From Paraburkholderia susongensis (GTDB lineage: Bacteria > Pseudomonadota > Gammaproteobacteria > Burkholderiales > Burkholderiaceae), in NCBI RefSeq assembly GCF_900177725.1, contig NZ_FXAT01000009.1:186001-250000 (forward strand): a stretch of DNA of 64,000 nt, read 5' to 3'. The notes beneath the pieces were generated by a model. It had not been told where the DNA came from. It made no database searches and was given only the letters and a program-made list of their open reading frames with translations. Shown piece after piece: positions 1 through 7,628 of this stretch. Position 1 is the stretch's first letter. Each line of letters starts with the position of its first letter. The position numbers and the translations under genes are program-made.

Positions 1-619
1 ACACGGTCTGGTTGAGCATCACGCCGAACACGATGAAGCAGAACAGCGTGACCCAGATCGGCAGCGACACGCCGAAGAACGTCAGTCCGCCGAGCGCGAT
101 AAACGTATCCGACGATACGCCGACCGCCTGCCCATGCGACACGATGAAACCGAGGCCGCGCACGATTTCCATCGTCGCGAGCGTCGTAATCAGCGCGTTG
201 ATGCGCAGATAGGCGATCACCGCGCCGTTGACGAAGCCGATCGCCGCACCCGCCGCGACCGCCGCGACGATCGCGATAAACGTGTTGCCGGTCGCGTTGA
301 GCACCATCGCGCACAGCACGCCCGCGAACGCGACGGTCGAGCCGACCGAGAGGTCGAAGTCGCGCGAGGCGAGGCAGAACATCATCGTGCACGCGACCAT
401 GCCGATCTGCGAGATCGACAGCGCGAGGCCGAGCATGTTCTCAATCGAGAAGAAGTGGTCGACGGTCAGCGACATCGTGATGAACATCACGACGAAGATC
501 ACGATCAGGCTGTACTCGGTGATCTGCTGCCACCATTTCGTCTTGTCGCCCGTCTGCGGAATCAGCGCGTCGGCCGCGCTCTTGGCGGCCTCTTGCGCGA
601 GGTTTTCTCTGGCTTGCAT
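1..619 (-). CDS. araH: Sugar ABC transporter permease, AraH-like (3' end cut by window)
   Basis: Inner-membrane permease of a ribose/arabinose-family ABC sugar importer. About 206 residues are visible from the ATG at 619; the C-terminus lies beyond the window start. A short soluble N-terminus is followed by hydrophobic segments. The stretch SRDFDLSVGS and the later IAYLRINALITTLATM are typical of the AraH/RbsC permease family. A strong ribosome site (GGAGG) sits about 8 bases before the ATG. It follows the ATPase gene by 54 bases and is the last visible gene of the minus-strand sugar operon. The arabinose name comes from resemblance. The neighbouring galactose-type enzymes make D-galactose, or both sugars, a reasonable substrate. 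Confidence 0.85.
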   Translation of the reverse strand, partial: MQARENLAQEAAKSAADALIPQTGDKTKWWQQITEYSLIVIFVVMFITMSLTVDHFFSIENMLGLALSISQIGMVACTMMFCLASRDFDLSVGSTVAFAGVLCAMVLNATGNTFIAIVAAVAAGAAIGFVNGAVIAYLRINALITTLATMEIVRGLGFIVSHGQAVGVSSDTFIALGGLTFFGVSLPIWVTLFCFIVFGVMLNQTV

Positions 620-673
620 GTTCAATACTCCTCCCCGTTCCCCACGGGTTGCGGACTTGCGTCCAAATAAGGT

Positions 674-2224
674 TCAGGCCGCGTGCTGCGCGCCCGCGTT
701 GGCGGCGTTTGCGCTGTCCGGCAGCGCGGTCGAGCTTTGCGGCAGCGCGAGACTCAGCACCGACTGTTCGGTCGCGTCCTTGCGCGCGAGTTCGCCGGAA
801 ATGCGGCCCTGGCGCATCACGACGATGCGGTCGGACACGCCGAGCACTTCGGGCAATTCGGACGAGATCATCACGATCGCGCAGCCACGTTCCGCGAGCT
901 GATAGATCACGTTGTAGATTTCGTGCTTCGCGCCGACGTCGATGCCGCGCGTCGGTTCGTCGAGAATCACCACCTTCAGATTGGGCTCGGCGAGCCAGCG
1001 CGACAGAATCGCCTTCTGCTGGTTGCCACCCGACAGGAAGCGGATCTTCTGACGGCGGCTCGGCGTCTTGATCTTCAGGAGCTTGATGAAACGGTCGGCC
1101 GTTTCAGCTTCCTTCTTGCGGTCGAGGAACATGCCCGCGCGCAGATAGTGGCGGCGGCAGCTGATGTTGATGTTCTCCGAGACCGTCGCCATCGCGACGA
1201 TGCCCTCTTCCTTGCGGTCTTCCGGGCACAGCACGATGCCGTGCCTGATCGCTTCGCCCGCGCTGCGCACCTTGATCGGCTTGCCGTCGAGCAACAGTTC
1301 GCCGCCCTTCTTGTGGTCGGCGCCGTACACGAGGTGCATCAGCTCGCTGCGGCCCGCGCCCACCAATCCGAAGAAGCCGACGATCTCGCCGCGCCGCACT
1401 TCGAAGCTCGCGGGCTGTGCGAGCGGATGGCCTTCGATCGCTTTCGCCGCGAAGCGCACTTCGCCGAGCGGCCGCGCCGAGTAGTTGTAGATGTCCGAAA
1501 TTTCCCGACCGACCATTTCGCTCACGAGCGTATCGCGCGACACGCCTTCGAGCGTCGGATGCGAGGCGACCTTGCGGCCGTCGCGGAAGATCGTGCACGC
1601 GTCGCACAGCTCGTAGATCTCGTCCATGCGGTGCGAGATGTAGATCATCGCGCGGTTGTCGGCGCGCAGATCGCGCACGAGCTTGAACAGCACTTCTGTC
1701 TCGCGGTGCGAGAGCGAACTGGTCGGCTCGTCGAGCGCGATCACGCGCGCGTTGCGCAGCAGCGCCTTGCAGATTTCGACCATCTGCCGCTGTGCGATCG
1801 AGAGCTTGCGCAGTTTCGCGTTCGGGTCGAGCGCGACGCCCATCGCTTCGAGCCGCTCGCGCACGAAACGCTTCGCTTCGCGCTTGTTGACCCAGCCGAG
1901 CGAGTTCGGCAGTGCGCCGAGCAGCAGGTTTTCCGCGACCGTGAGGTCGGGCACGTATTGCAGTTCCTGGTGAATCACCGCGATGCCAGCGCCGATCGAC
2001 GCCGCCGCGCTCGTGAAACGCACCTCGTTGCCGTCGATCATCACGCGGCCCGAATCGGGCTGGTACTCGCCGCCGAGTATCTTCAGCAGCGTCGATTTCC
2101 CCGCGCCGTTTTCGCCCATGAGGCCATGCACCTGGCCCGCGTAGACGTCGAAGGACACACCGTCGAGCGCACGCACGCCTGGAAAAACCTTGCCGATATT
2201 GTCAAAACGTAGCGTCGCTGACAC
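674..2224 (-). CDS. araG: Sugar ABC transporter ATP-binding protein, AraG-like
   Basis: ATPase that drives sugar import with the AraH-like permease. At 516 residues it has the usual length for the double-domain sugar ATPases (AraG, RbsA, MglA). The first domain has a good Walker A (GENGAGKST, about 38-46) and Walker B (ALDEPTSS, about 164-171). The second domain has the degenerate P-loop typical of the family (GLVGAGRSE), a signature region (SGGNQQK) and a Walker B (VILDEPTRG). It lies between the binding-protein and permease genes on the same strand. The gap to the upstream binding-protein gene (about 190 bases) is filled with hairpin repeats that probably separate its expression level from that of the binding protein. 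Confidence 0.9.
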   Translation of the reverse strand: MSATLRFDNIGKVFPGVRALDGVSFDVYAGQVHGLMGENGAGKSTLLKILGGEYQPDSGRVMIDGNEVRFTSAAASIGAGIAVIHQELQYVPDLTVAENLLLGALPNSLGWVNKREAKRFVRERLEAMGVALDPNAKLRKLSIAQRQMVEICKALLRNARVIALDEPTSSLSHRETEVLFKLVRDLRADNRAMIYISHRMDEIYELCDACTIFRDGRKVASHPTLEGVSRDTLVSEMVGREISDIYNYSARPLGEVRFAAKAIEGHPLAQPASFEVRRGEIVGFFGLVGAGRSELMHLVYGADHKKGGELLLDGKPIKVRSAGEAIRHGIVLCPEDRKEEGIVAMATVSENINISCRRHYLRAGMFLDRKKEAETADRFIKLLKIKTPSRRQKIRFLSGGNQQKAILSRWLAEPNLKVVILDEPTRGIDVGAKHEIYNVIYQLAERGCAIVMISSELPEVLGVSDRIVVMRQGRISGELARKDATEQSVLSLALPQSSTALPDSANAANAGAQHAA

Positions 2225-2237
2225 TTCGCCTCCTGTG

Positions 2238-2378
2238 TCGACCGGAGTTAACGCTTTAGCGCTTACTCCGGTCCCATGCTCTGCGGTCGACCGGAGTTAG
2301 CGCTTTAGCTGTCGATCCGTAGTTGGCGCTTCAGCGCCTACTACGGTCCCATGCAGAGCACTTACTCCGGTCCCATGC
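2238..2378. repeat. Cluster of REP-like palindromic hairpin units between araF and araG
   Basis: Two full and two half copies of one palindromic unit lie here. Copy 1 (2241-2272) has arms ACCGGAGT and ACTCCGGT. Copy 3 (2317-2346) has arms CCGTAGT and ACTACGG with an inner stem GGCGCT/AGCGCC. A left half-copy (2287-2310) and a right half-copy (2361-2378) flank copy 3. The two full copies and the right half-copy are followed by the tag CCCATGC. Copies 1 and 3 differ by paired changes that keep the stem, so the fold itself appears selected. Being just after the araF stop, the hairpins could protect the araF mRNA 3' end and lower downstream araG/araH expression, as REP elements do between malE and malF in enteric bacteria. 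The function here is inferred. Confidence 0.85.
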
Positions 2379-2417
2379 TAGATACTTGCTTGCTTCATCT
2401 CACCGCAATCGACCCGC

Positions 2418-3416
2418 TTACTTCGACGCGAGGCCCATCTTCTCGCGCACTTCGCCGACGTTGTCACGCGTTGCCAGCATGCCGGTCGTCAGCGTGAGCA
2501 TCGGCGGTTCCTTGCCTTGCGTGATCCAGTCGTACATCAGCGTCGAGGTTTCCTCGCCGTGGCGCTTCGGGCTGATGATGACCGTGCCGTAGAAGCCCGT
2601 CGGCTGCGGCTTCTTGAACTCGTTCAGAGCCGAATCCGAACCGCCGATGCCGATGCCGATCATGTTGTCGGCCTTGAAACCGCGGCCTTCCGCTGCGCGC
2701 ACTGCGCCGAGCACGCCTTCGTCGTTCAGCGCGTAAGCAACCCAATGCTTGAACTGCGGGTTCTTCGTGAGCGCGATGTTGGCGGCGTTGAACGCGTTTT
2801 CCGTGTCGGTCTTCGCCTGCGGCGCGGCGATCACGTTCGCCTTCGGGAAGCCCGCGGCGACGAGCGCGTCGGTGGCGCCGGTGGTGCGGTCATGCGCGGT
2901 CGGCAGCTGCTCGTAGGTCACGTCGATCGCGCCGACGTCCTTCATGTCCCAGCCGCGCTTCTTGATTTCAGCCGCGATGCCGTCGCCGACCTGCTTGCCG
3001 ATGTTGTACGCCGAAATGCCCATGTGCGGCACCGACTCGATCGGCTTGCCCGCGCCGTCGACGAGACGGTCGTCGACCGTCATCATCTTCAGGCCGTCGG
3101 CCTTCGCCTTCGCGACGATGCCCGGTCCGAGCTTGACGTCGGGCGTGCAGATCACGAAGCCCTGTGCCTTCTGCGCGGCGAGGTTATCGATCGCGCTCAT
3201 CACCTTCTCGCCCGACGGCGCGCCGATCTTCACGAGCGTGAAGCCCTTCTCCTTGGCGGCGATCTCGGCGAACTTCCATTCGTCCTGGAACCACGGCTCT
3301 TCCGGTTGCTTCACGAGGAAGCCGATCTTGACCTGATCAGCGGCCTGCACGACCGGTGCGTTGAAGAGCACACCCGCCGCTGCCGCTGCCAGCGTGAGGA
3401 AAATTCTACGTTTCAT
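2418..3416 (-). CDS. araF: Periplasmic sugar-binding protein, AraF-like
   Basis: Periplasmic substrate-binding protein of the sugar ABC importer, 332 residues, close to the usual AraF length. A Sec signal peptide is clear: basic start MKRR, hydrophobic core, and likely cleavage after VVQA near residue 25. The mature protein starts with VKIGFLVKQPEEPWF, the typical first strand of L-arabinose-binding proteins in the periplasmic-binding-protein type 1 fold. A good ribosome site (AGGAG) lies 9 bases before the ATG. Hairpins sit on both sides of the gene (3555-3581 upstream, 2238-2378 downstream), consistent with a segmented mRNA in which the binding protein is made in excess. Substrate choice between arabinose and galactose cannot be settled from sequence alone. 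Confidence 0.9.
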   Translation of the reverse strand: MKRRIFLTLAAAAAGVLFNAPVVQAADQVKIGFLVKQPEEPWFQDEWKFAEIAAKEKGFTLVKIGAPSGEKVMSAIDNLAAQKAQGFVICTPDVKLGPGIVAKAKADGLKMMTVDDRLVDGAGKPIESVPHMGISAYNIGKQVGDGIAAEIKKRGWDMKDVGAIDVTYEQLPTAHDRTTGATDALVAAGFPKANVIAAPQAKTDTENAFNAANIALTKNPQFKHWVAYALNDEGVLGAVRAAEGRGFKADNMIGIGIGGSDSALNEFKKPQPTGFYGTVIISPKRHGEETSTLMYDWITQGKEPPMLTLTTGMLATRDNVGEVREKMGLASK

Positions 3417-3509
3417 GATGCGTGTCTCCTGACTAATTGATAACGAGAAGGTATTGGCCGCGTCTTCTTGTACCGGTCTGACACACGCGGCCAGCGCGTC
3501 GTCCGGTGT

Positions 3510-3581
3510 TCTGCCTGTGCTTCTGCCTGTGCCTCTTCACGCCTCCTCGCGCAGCGCGCTCCTGTGACTCCTGTGAGCGCG
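3510..3581. repeat. 12-bp tandem repeat and hairpin in the SDR-araF gap
   Basis: TCTGCCTGTGCT at 3510-3521 is followed directly by TCTGCCTGTGCC at 3522-3533. Just beyond it, CGCGCTC (3555-3561) and GAGCGCG (3575-3581) can form a 7-bp stem with a 13-base loop. This lies after the dehydrogenase stop codon and before araF on the minus strand. It may be an mRNA processing or partial termination point, but no U-tract follows. Confidence 0.4.
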
Positions 3582-3602
3582 ATCCTCACGAGGCAGGCAA
3601 AT

Positions 3603-4385
3603 TCAATCGTGATACAGCGCCGAGCGCCCGCCATCCACGGTGATGCAACTCGCGTTGATGAACGGCGCTTCGTCCGACGCGAGGAACACCGCGGTCATCG
3701 CCACTTCCTCGGGCCGGCCGATGCGCTTCATCGGCTGCAGCGCGAGCGTCGCCTGCTTCGCGGCGGCGGGATCGGGCTGCTCGTTCCACCAGTCGTGCGT
3801 CAACTGCGTCTCGATGTAGCCCGGCGCGATCGCATTCACGCGCACGTTGCGCGGCGCGTATTCGATGCCGAGCGCGCGCGTGAGGCCAATCACGCCGTGC
3901 TTCGCGACCGGGTACGGAAAGCAGCCCGGAATGATCTTGAACGCGTGCGTCGACGCGATGTTCACGATGCTGCCCGCGCCGCGCTCGACCATGCCCGGCA
4001 GCACCGCGCGGCAACCGTTCCACACGCCGTCGAGATCGACCGCGAAGCAGCGCCGCCAGTCGGCGTCGCTCATCGTGAGCGGATCGCAGAACACGTTGAT
4101 GCCCGCATTGTTGACGAGCACGTCGAGCGCGCCGAAAGCACGTTCGCCCTCGCTCACCGCATGCTGCACCGAGGCCGCCTGCGTGACGTCCGTCTGCACC
4201 GCGAGCACGCGCGCGCCCGCGCCGATTTGCGCCTCGATCTGTGCGGCCGTGCGCTGCGCGGCGTCGGGATCGAGTTCAGCCAGCACCACCGCCGCACCCT
4301 CGCGCGCGAACGCGAGCGCGATCGCCGCGCCGATGCCGCGCCCGGCACCGGTCACGAGAGCGGCTTTGCCAGCGAGCCGGTTCAT
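3603..4385 (-). CDS. Short-chain dehydrogenase/reductase, probable sugar 1-dehydrogenase
   Basis: A 260-residue classical SDR oxidoreductase. The nucleotide-binding motif TGAGRGIG is at residues 12-19, NNAG at 92-95, and the catalytic set is Ser145, Tyr158 and Lys162 (YPVAK). I chose the ATG at 4385 because it places the Rossmann motif correctly and overlaps the dgoA stop by 4 bases (ATGA), indicating translational coupling. Beside dgoK and dgoA and upstream of a sugar importer, the likely role is NAD(P)-dependent oxidation of D-galactose (or L-arabinose) at C1 to the aldonolactone, the first step of the De Ley-Doudoroff route. SDR sequence alone does not fix the substrate, so this is inferred from context. 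Confidence 0.85.
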   Translation of the reverse strand: MNRLAGKAALVTGAGRGIGAAIALAFAREGAAVVLAELDPDAAQRTAAQIEAQIGAGARVLAVQTDVTQAASVQHAVSEGERAFGALDVLVNNAGINVFCDPLTMSDADWRRCFAVDLDGVWNGCRAVLPGMVERGAGSIVNIASTHAFKIIPGCFPYPVAKHGVIGLTRALGIEYAPRNVRVNAIAPGYIETQLTHDWWNEQPDPAAAKQATLALQPMKRIGRPEEVAMTAVFLASDEAPFINASCITVDGGRSALYHD

Positions 4386-5062
4386 TTCTTCGCGCCCGCG
4401 CGGGCGATCCGCAAACCGTTGATGAACGCCTTCGCGTGCGAGGCGGTCACGGCCGCGCTTTGCCCCGGCTTGTAGAGCGCCGAGCCGAGCCCGAAACCAT
4501 TCGCACCCGCGCTCAGAAACGGCCCCATGTTGTCCGGCGTGATACCGCCGACCGGCACGAGCGGCACCTGCGCCGCAATCACCGCGCGCCATGCCTTGAC
4601 GACCTGGCAGCCGAGCTGTTCGGCGGGGAACATCTTCAGCACGTCCGCGCCGTTCTTGAGCGCGATGAATGCTTCGTTCGGCGTCGCGACGCCCGGCGCG
4701 CACGCAAGGCCCTGCGCCTTCGCGGCGCTGACGACCTCGGGGTCGCTATGCGGCATCACGATGAGTTCACCACCCGCCGCCTTCACATCGTCGACGAATA
4801 CCGGATGCAGCACCGTGCCCGCGCCGACGATCGCGTCGGCCGGCAGCGCCTTGCGGATCGCGGCGATGCTGTCGAACGGCTGCGGCGAATTGAGCGGCAC
4901 CTCGACGATGCGAAAGCCCGCCTCATACAGCGCCTGGCCGTGATCGGCCGCATCGGCGGGCGTCACGCCGCGCAGGATCGCGATCAGCGGACAGGCTTCG
5001 AACGCGGCGATCAGACCTGCGTGCGGCATGTACGGTGCGGGCAGATTGATGTGAGGTTGCAT
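4382..5062 (-). CDS. dgoA: 2-dehydro-3-deoxy-6-phosphogalactonate aldolase
   Basis: Cleaves 2-keto-3-deoxy-6-phosphogalactonate into pyruvate and glyceraldehyde 3-phosphate, ending the De Ley-Doudoroff pathway. The 226-residue protein is a class I KDPG/KDPGal aldolase. It has PLIAILRG (about 25-32), the catalytic Glu54 in VEVPLNSP, the Schiff-base Lys143 in LKMFPAE, and the phosphate-binding VPVGGI region. The motif pattern is nearer E. coli DgoA than Eda. The N-terminus is about 20 residues longer than E. coli DgoA; a start at the internal Met12 is possible. It overlaps the downstream dehydrogenase by 4 bases and follows dgoK after a 44-base gap. Confidence 0.92.
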   Translation of the reverse strand: MQPHINLPAPYMPHAGLIAAFEACPLIAILRGVTPADAADHGQALYEAGFRIVEVPLNSPQPFDSIAAIRKALPADAIVGAGTVLHPVFVDDVKAAGGELIVMPHSDPEVVSAAKAQGLACAPGVATPNEAFIALKNGADVLKMFPAEQLGCQVVKAWRAVIAAQVPLVPVGGITPDNMGPFLSAGANGFGLGSALYKPGQSAAVTASHAKAFINGLRIARAGAKK

Positions 5063-5106
5063 GTCGGTTCCTTGTTTCGTGAGCGGTCTTGCCGCCGGCC
5101 GGCCGG

Positions 5107-6201
5107 TTAGCCGGCGCTCCGTGCGCGGGCGGACGGATTGACGAGCCCCGCCTCGGCGGCGACGCGCCACAGGCCGCGCTCGGTCGCGTGCTTGACTAGC
5201 TGTGCCTGCAGGCAGCCGAATTGCGCGAGCGCGAGGCGGTAGCGCTCGCATAGCGCTTCGTTGCCGATCAGGCGCGGGCTCTGGTGCGCGAGCGAACTCT
5301 GCTGCAGCACGAGCACCGCTTCGAGACCGGCCAGCTCGTGCCCGATCAGCAGGCCCGACAGATAGTCGGGCTGCGCTTCGCCCGGCAGCTCGCCGGTGAG
5401 ACCGAGCGTGCGGGTGCTGAACACCGTCGCGAGCATGCCCGCCTGGCCCTTCTCTCGAGCGACGTTCACACCGCGCAGGAATGCTTCGGTATCCGGACGA
5501 TCGGGCGTGGTCATCGTGCGGCCGAGGATCGTATGCTCGCGCAGCGCGGCGAACACCTCGCCGGTCATGAACGTATGAAAACGCTCGATACGCCCCGCCT
5601 GCACGACCGCCCATTTCGCATGCGTGCCCGGCAGGCCGATCAACGAGCACGTGCTGCTTGCGGCATGGGCGGCGTCGTTCGCGGCGTCATGTGCGGCGTC
5701 CGCGTCCTCGCTGAGCGCGCCGACAATCTGCGTCTCCTCGCCGCGCATCACGTTGGGCAGCTCGCCGCGTTGCAGCACGCCGGGCACGATATGCAGCGTC
5801 GCGCCGTTGGCCGCCGTCACACGGACGATGCCGGCCACGAGCGCGTCGGCATTCGCGGGCGTTTCGACATACGGCGCTTCGAGCCAGCCCTGCGCGCTGC
5901 CGACCATGCCCGCCGCGATCACCGGCACGCCATGCGCGCGTTCGAGCCACGCGCCGCAGACGTCGTCGAATACGGCGTCGAAGCCGCCCTCGGCGGCGCT
6001 GCGCGGCAGGTTCATGATGCCGGCCGCCGACGCGCGCGTCGCCAGCACGCGGCCGTGCCCGTCGAACAGATACGCGCGCAGCGACGTCGTGCCCCAGTCG
6101 AGCGCGATCAGCGCGGCACGCGCGAAATCGACACCCGCATCGATGCCGTCGTCGACGGCTGATTCGTGGTTCGCCACGGTGGCGATGCCCGCCTGTTTCA
6201 T
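5107..6201 (-). CDS. dgoK: 2-dehydro-3-deoxygalactonokinase
   Basis: Phosphorylates 2-keto-3-deoxygalactonate with ATP to make the DgoA substrate. The chosen ATG at 6201 gives 364 residues and overlaps the stop of the upstream regulator by 4 bases (ATGA). The N-terminal phosphate-binding segment ALIALDWGTTSLRAYLFDG (about 30-48) is typical of DgoK, as are PGVLQRGELPNVMRGEETQ and GLPGTHAKWA further on. The protein has a roughly 25-residue N-terminal extension before this motif and an alanine/aspartate-rich insert (DADAAHDAAND) compared with enteric DgoK (around 290 residues). It is cotranscribed with dgoA and the dehydrogenase. Confidence 0.9.
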   Translation of the reverse strand: MKQAGIATVANHESAVDDGIDAGVDFARAALIALDWGTTSLRAYLFDGHGRVLATRASAAGIMNLPRSAAEGGFDAVFDDVCGAWLERAHGVPVIAAGMVGSAQGWLEAPYVETPANADALVAGIVRVTAANGATLHIVPGVLQRGELPNVMRGEETQIVGALSEDADAAHDAANDAAHAASSTCSLIGLPGTHAKWAVVQAGRIERFHTFMTGEVFAALREHTILGRTMTTPDRPDTEAFLRGVNVAREKGQAGMLATVFSTRTLGLTGELPGEAQPDYLSGLLIGHELAGLEAVLVLQQSSLAHQSPRLIGNEALCERYRLALAQFGCLQAQLVKHATERGLWRVAAEAGLVNPSARARSAG

Positions 6202-7202
6202 CGCTTGATCCTGCGGGCTGCCGGTTGCGGAGCGCGCCAACCGAGTTCCTCCGAGATCGCGCGCGCCTCGCGCTGCACGACCGGAATCAGTTCGTCCATG
6301 CGTTCGAGCGGCATGTACGGAATCGTGCTCGCCACCGAGAGCGCCGCGACGATCGCGCCCGACGCATCGCGCACCGGCGCCGCGACGCAACGGATCGCCG
6401 CTTCGTTTTCCTCGAGGTCGAAGGTGTAGCCGCCGGCCGCGTAGTTCGTCATGCGCTGCATGAAGGTCGGCGCGTCGGGGCGGTTGTCCGGCTTGAAGCT
6501 CACGCCCGCGAGCGCGCGGCGCGAGGCGTCGAAGAGCGACTGCCACGCGTCCGGCGCGAGGTCGAGCATCATCGCCTTGCCGATGCCGGTCGACGCGAGC
6601 GGCATGCGGTGGCCGACGCGCGAGCGCATTTCGAGGCCGCGCGTGCCGGGAATCTTGTCGATGTACAGCACGTCGTCGCCATCGCGCACGCCGAGGTGGA
6701 TCGTGTCGAGCGTCTGCTCGGCCAGCGACTCCAGATGCGGGCGCGCCACCGCGGTGAGCGGCATCTGTTCGAGCGCGATCGTGCCGAGTTCGATCAGCTT
6801 CGGCCCGAGCAGATAGCCGCCCTGCACCTGACGCAGATAGCGCGCCTGCACGAGGCTGCTCACGAGCCGGTGCGTGGTGCTGCGGGTCGTGCCGAGCGCG
6901 GCGCCGAAGCTGCGCAGATCGCGCACGCCGGCGGCGGCCGCTTCGAGAATCGCGAGGCCGCGCAGGAGCGTCTGCGTGCCCGCCTGCTGCGGCGTGATCT
7001 CCAGCAGCGTGACGGGCAGCCCGAGTCCGTCGGCGGCGCCGGGCCGCGTGACAGGGCGCGACGCTCTTGCGGCGGAAGGGGCGCTCGCGGCGGCACTGGC
7101 GGTGACGGCCGGGGTCTGACGCGGCGCGGAGCCCGGTGCGCTGTTCGGCGTCTGTACGGCCTCGGCCGCGCTGACGGCGTGAGTAGGCATCGCTTTGTTC
7201 AT
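6198..7202 (-). CDS. IclR-family transcriptional regulator
   Basis: A 334-residue IclR-type regulator and the first gene of the sugar operon. The winged helix-turn-helix spans about residues 78-125 (LLRGLAILEAA, TTRSTTHRLVSSL), followed by an IclR effector-binding domain (about 140-325). The first 70 or so residues are a low-complexity Ala/Pro/Ser extension, unusual for the family; the internal ATG at 7190 could be the true start and would shorten it by four residues. Neither start has a strong ribosome site. Its stop overlaps the dgoK start, so regulator and enzymes are translated from one message. This suggests autoregulation with a galactonate-pathway intermediate as effector, which is inference. 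Confidence 0.88.
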   Translation of the reverse strand: MNKAMPTHAVSAAEAVQTPNSAPGSAPRQTPAVTASAAASAPSAARASRPVTRPGAADGLGLPVTLLEITPQQAGTQTLLRGLAILEAAAAGVRDLRSFGAALGTTRSTTHRLVSSLVQARYLRQVQGGYLLGPKLIELGTIALEQMPLTAVARPHLESLAEQTLDTIHLGVRDGDDVLYIDKIPGTRGLEMRSRVGHRMPLASTGIGKAMMLDLAPDAWQSLFDASRRALAGVSFKPDNRPDAPTFMQRMTNYAAGGYTFDLEENEAAIRCVAAPVRDASGAIVAALSVASTIPYMPLERMDELIPVVQREARAISEELGWRAPQPAARRIKR

Positions 7203-7538
7203 GGCGATTCGCTTTCGGATGATTTTTTGCGCTTAGCGCGCGGGGCCGGAGAGAAGCCCGGCAATGCGTGCGGCGGGGATGCTTGCGGCGCCGCGCTCGC
7301 GCGGGTGCTGTCTTTGGCTGCCAGACATGGTGGGTGTCGTCTCCGGTTTTTTTGCTGCCGCTATCGGCTGGGTCGGAGCGCCTGGCGCTCCGATTTGCGA
7401 TGCGTGTTGGCTTGGATTGTAGGGCGACTTTCGAGAATCACCAATATGTGAATGTTGAGTCCATATAATGAGATTTTAGTTGCCGATTGGCTGTTTAGTT
7501 GCGGCTGGCAGGTACGGTTCCGGGCGCATTCCGGACGT
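7203..7538. promoter_or_regulatory. Upstream region of the sugar operon with a candidate operator
   Basis: This gap upstream of the regulator gene must hold the operon promoter unless transcription comes from further away. The only AT-rich patch is about 7442-7480. It contains an interrupted inverted repeat ATATG (7444-7448) and CATAT (7462-7466) with 13 bases between, a plausible site for a dimeric regulator. I could not place a convincing -35/-10 pair on the minus strand. No gene is seen in the rest of the gap. Confidence 0.35.
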
Positions 7539-7564
7539 AAAAAAACCCGCGCGAGGCGGGCTTG
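7539..7564 (-). terminator. Rho-independent terminator after mtgA
   Basis: Read on the minus strand, a GC-rich stem (GCCCGC with GCGGGT) is followed by a run of seven T. It lies about 65 bases past the mtgA stop codon and separates the mtgA operon from the sugar operon. Confidence 0.8.
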
Positions 7565-7628
7565 AGAACGTGGAAAACGTGGAAAACGCGGCTTATCCGG
7601 CGCTCAGGCGTGAGCACCGCACGCGCGT

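Noticed and set aside
2238..2378. Repeats considered as a CRISPR array
   Set aside because: The units are palindromic, unequal in length, partly halved and not separated by regular spacers; no cas genes are nearby.
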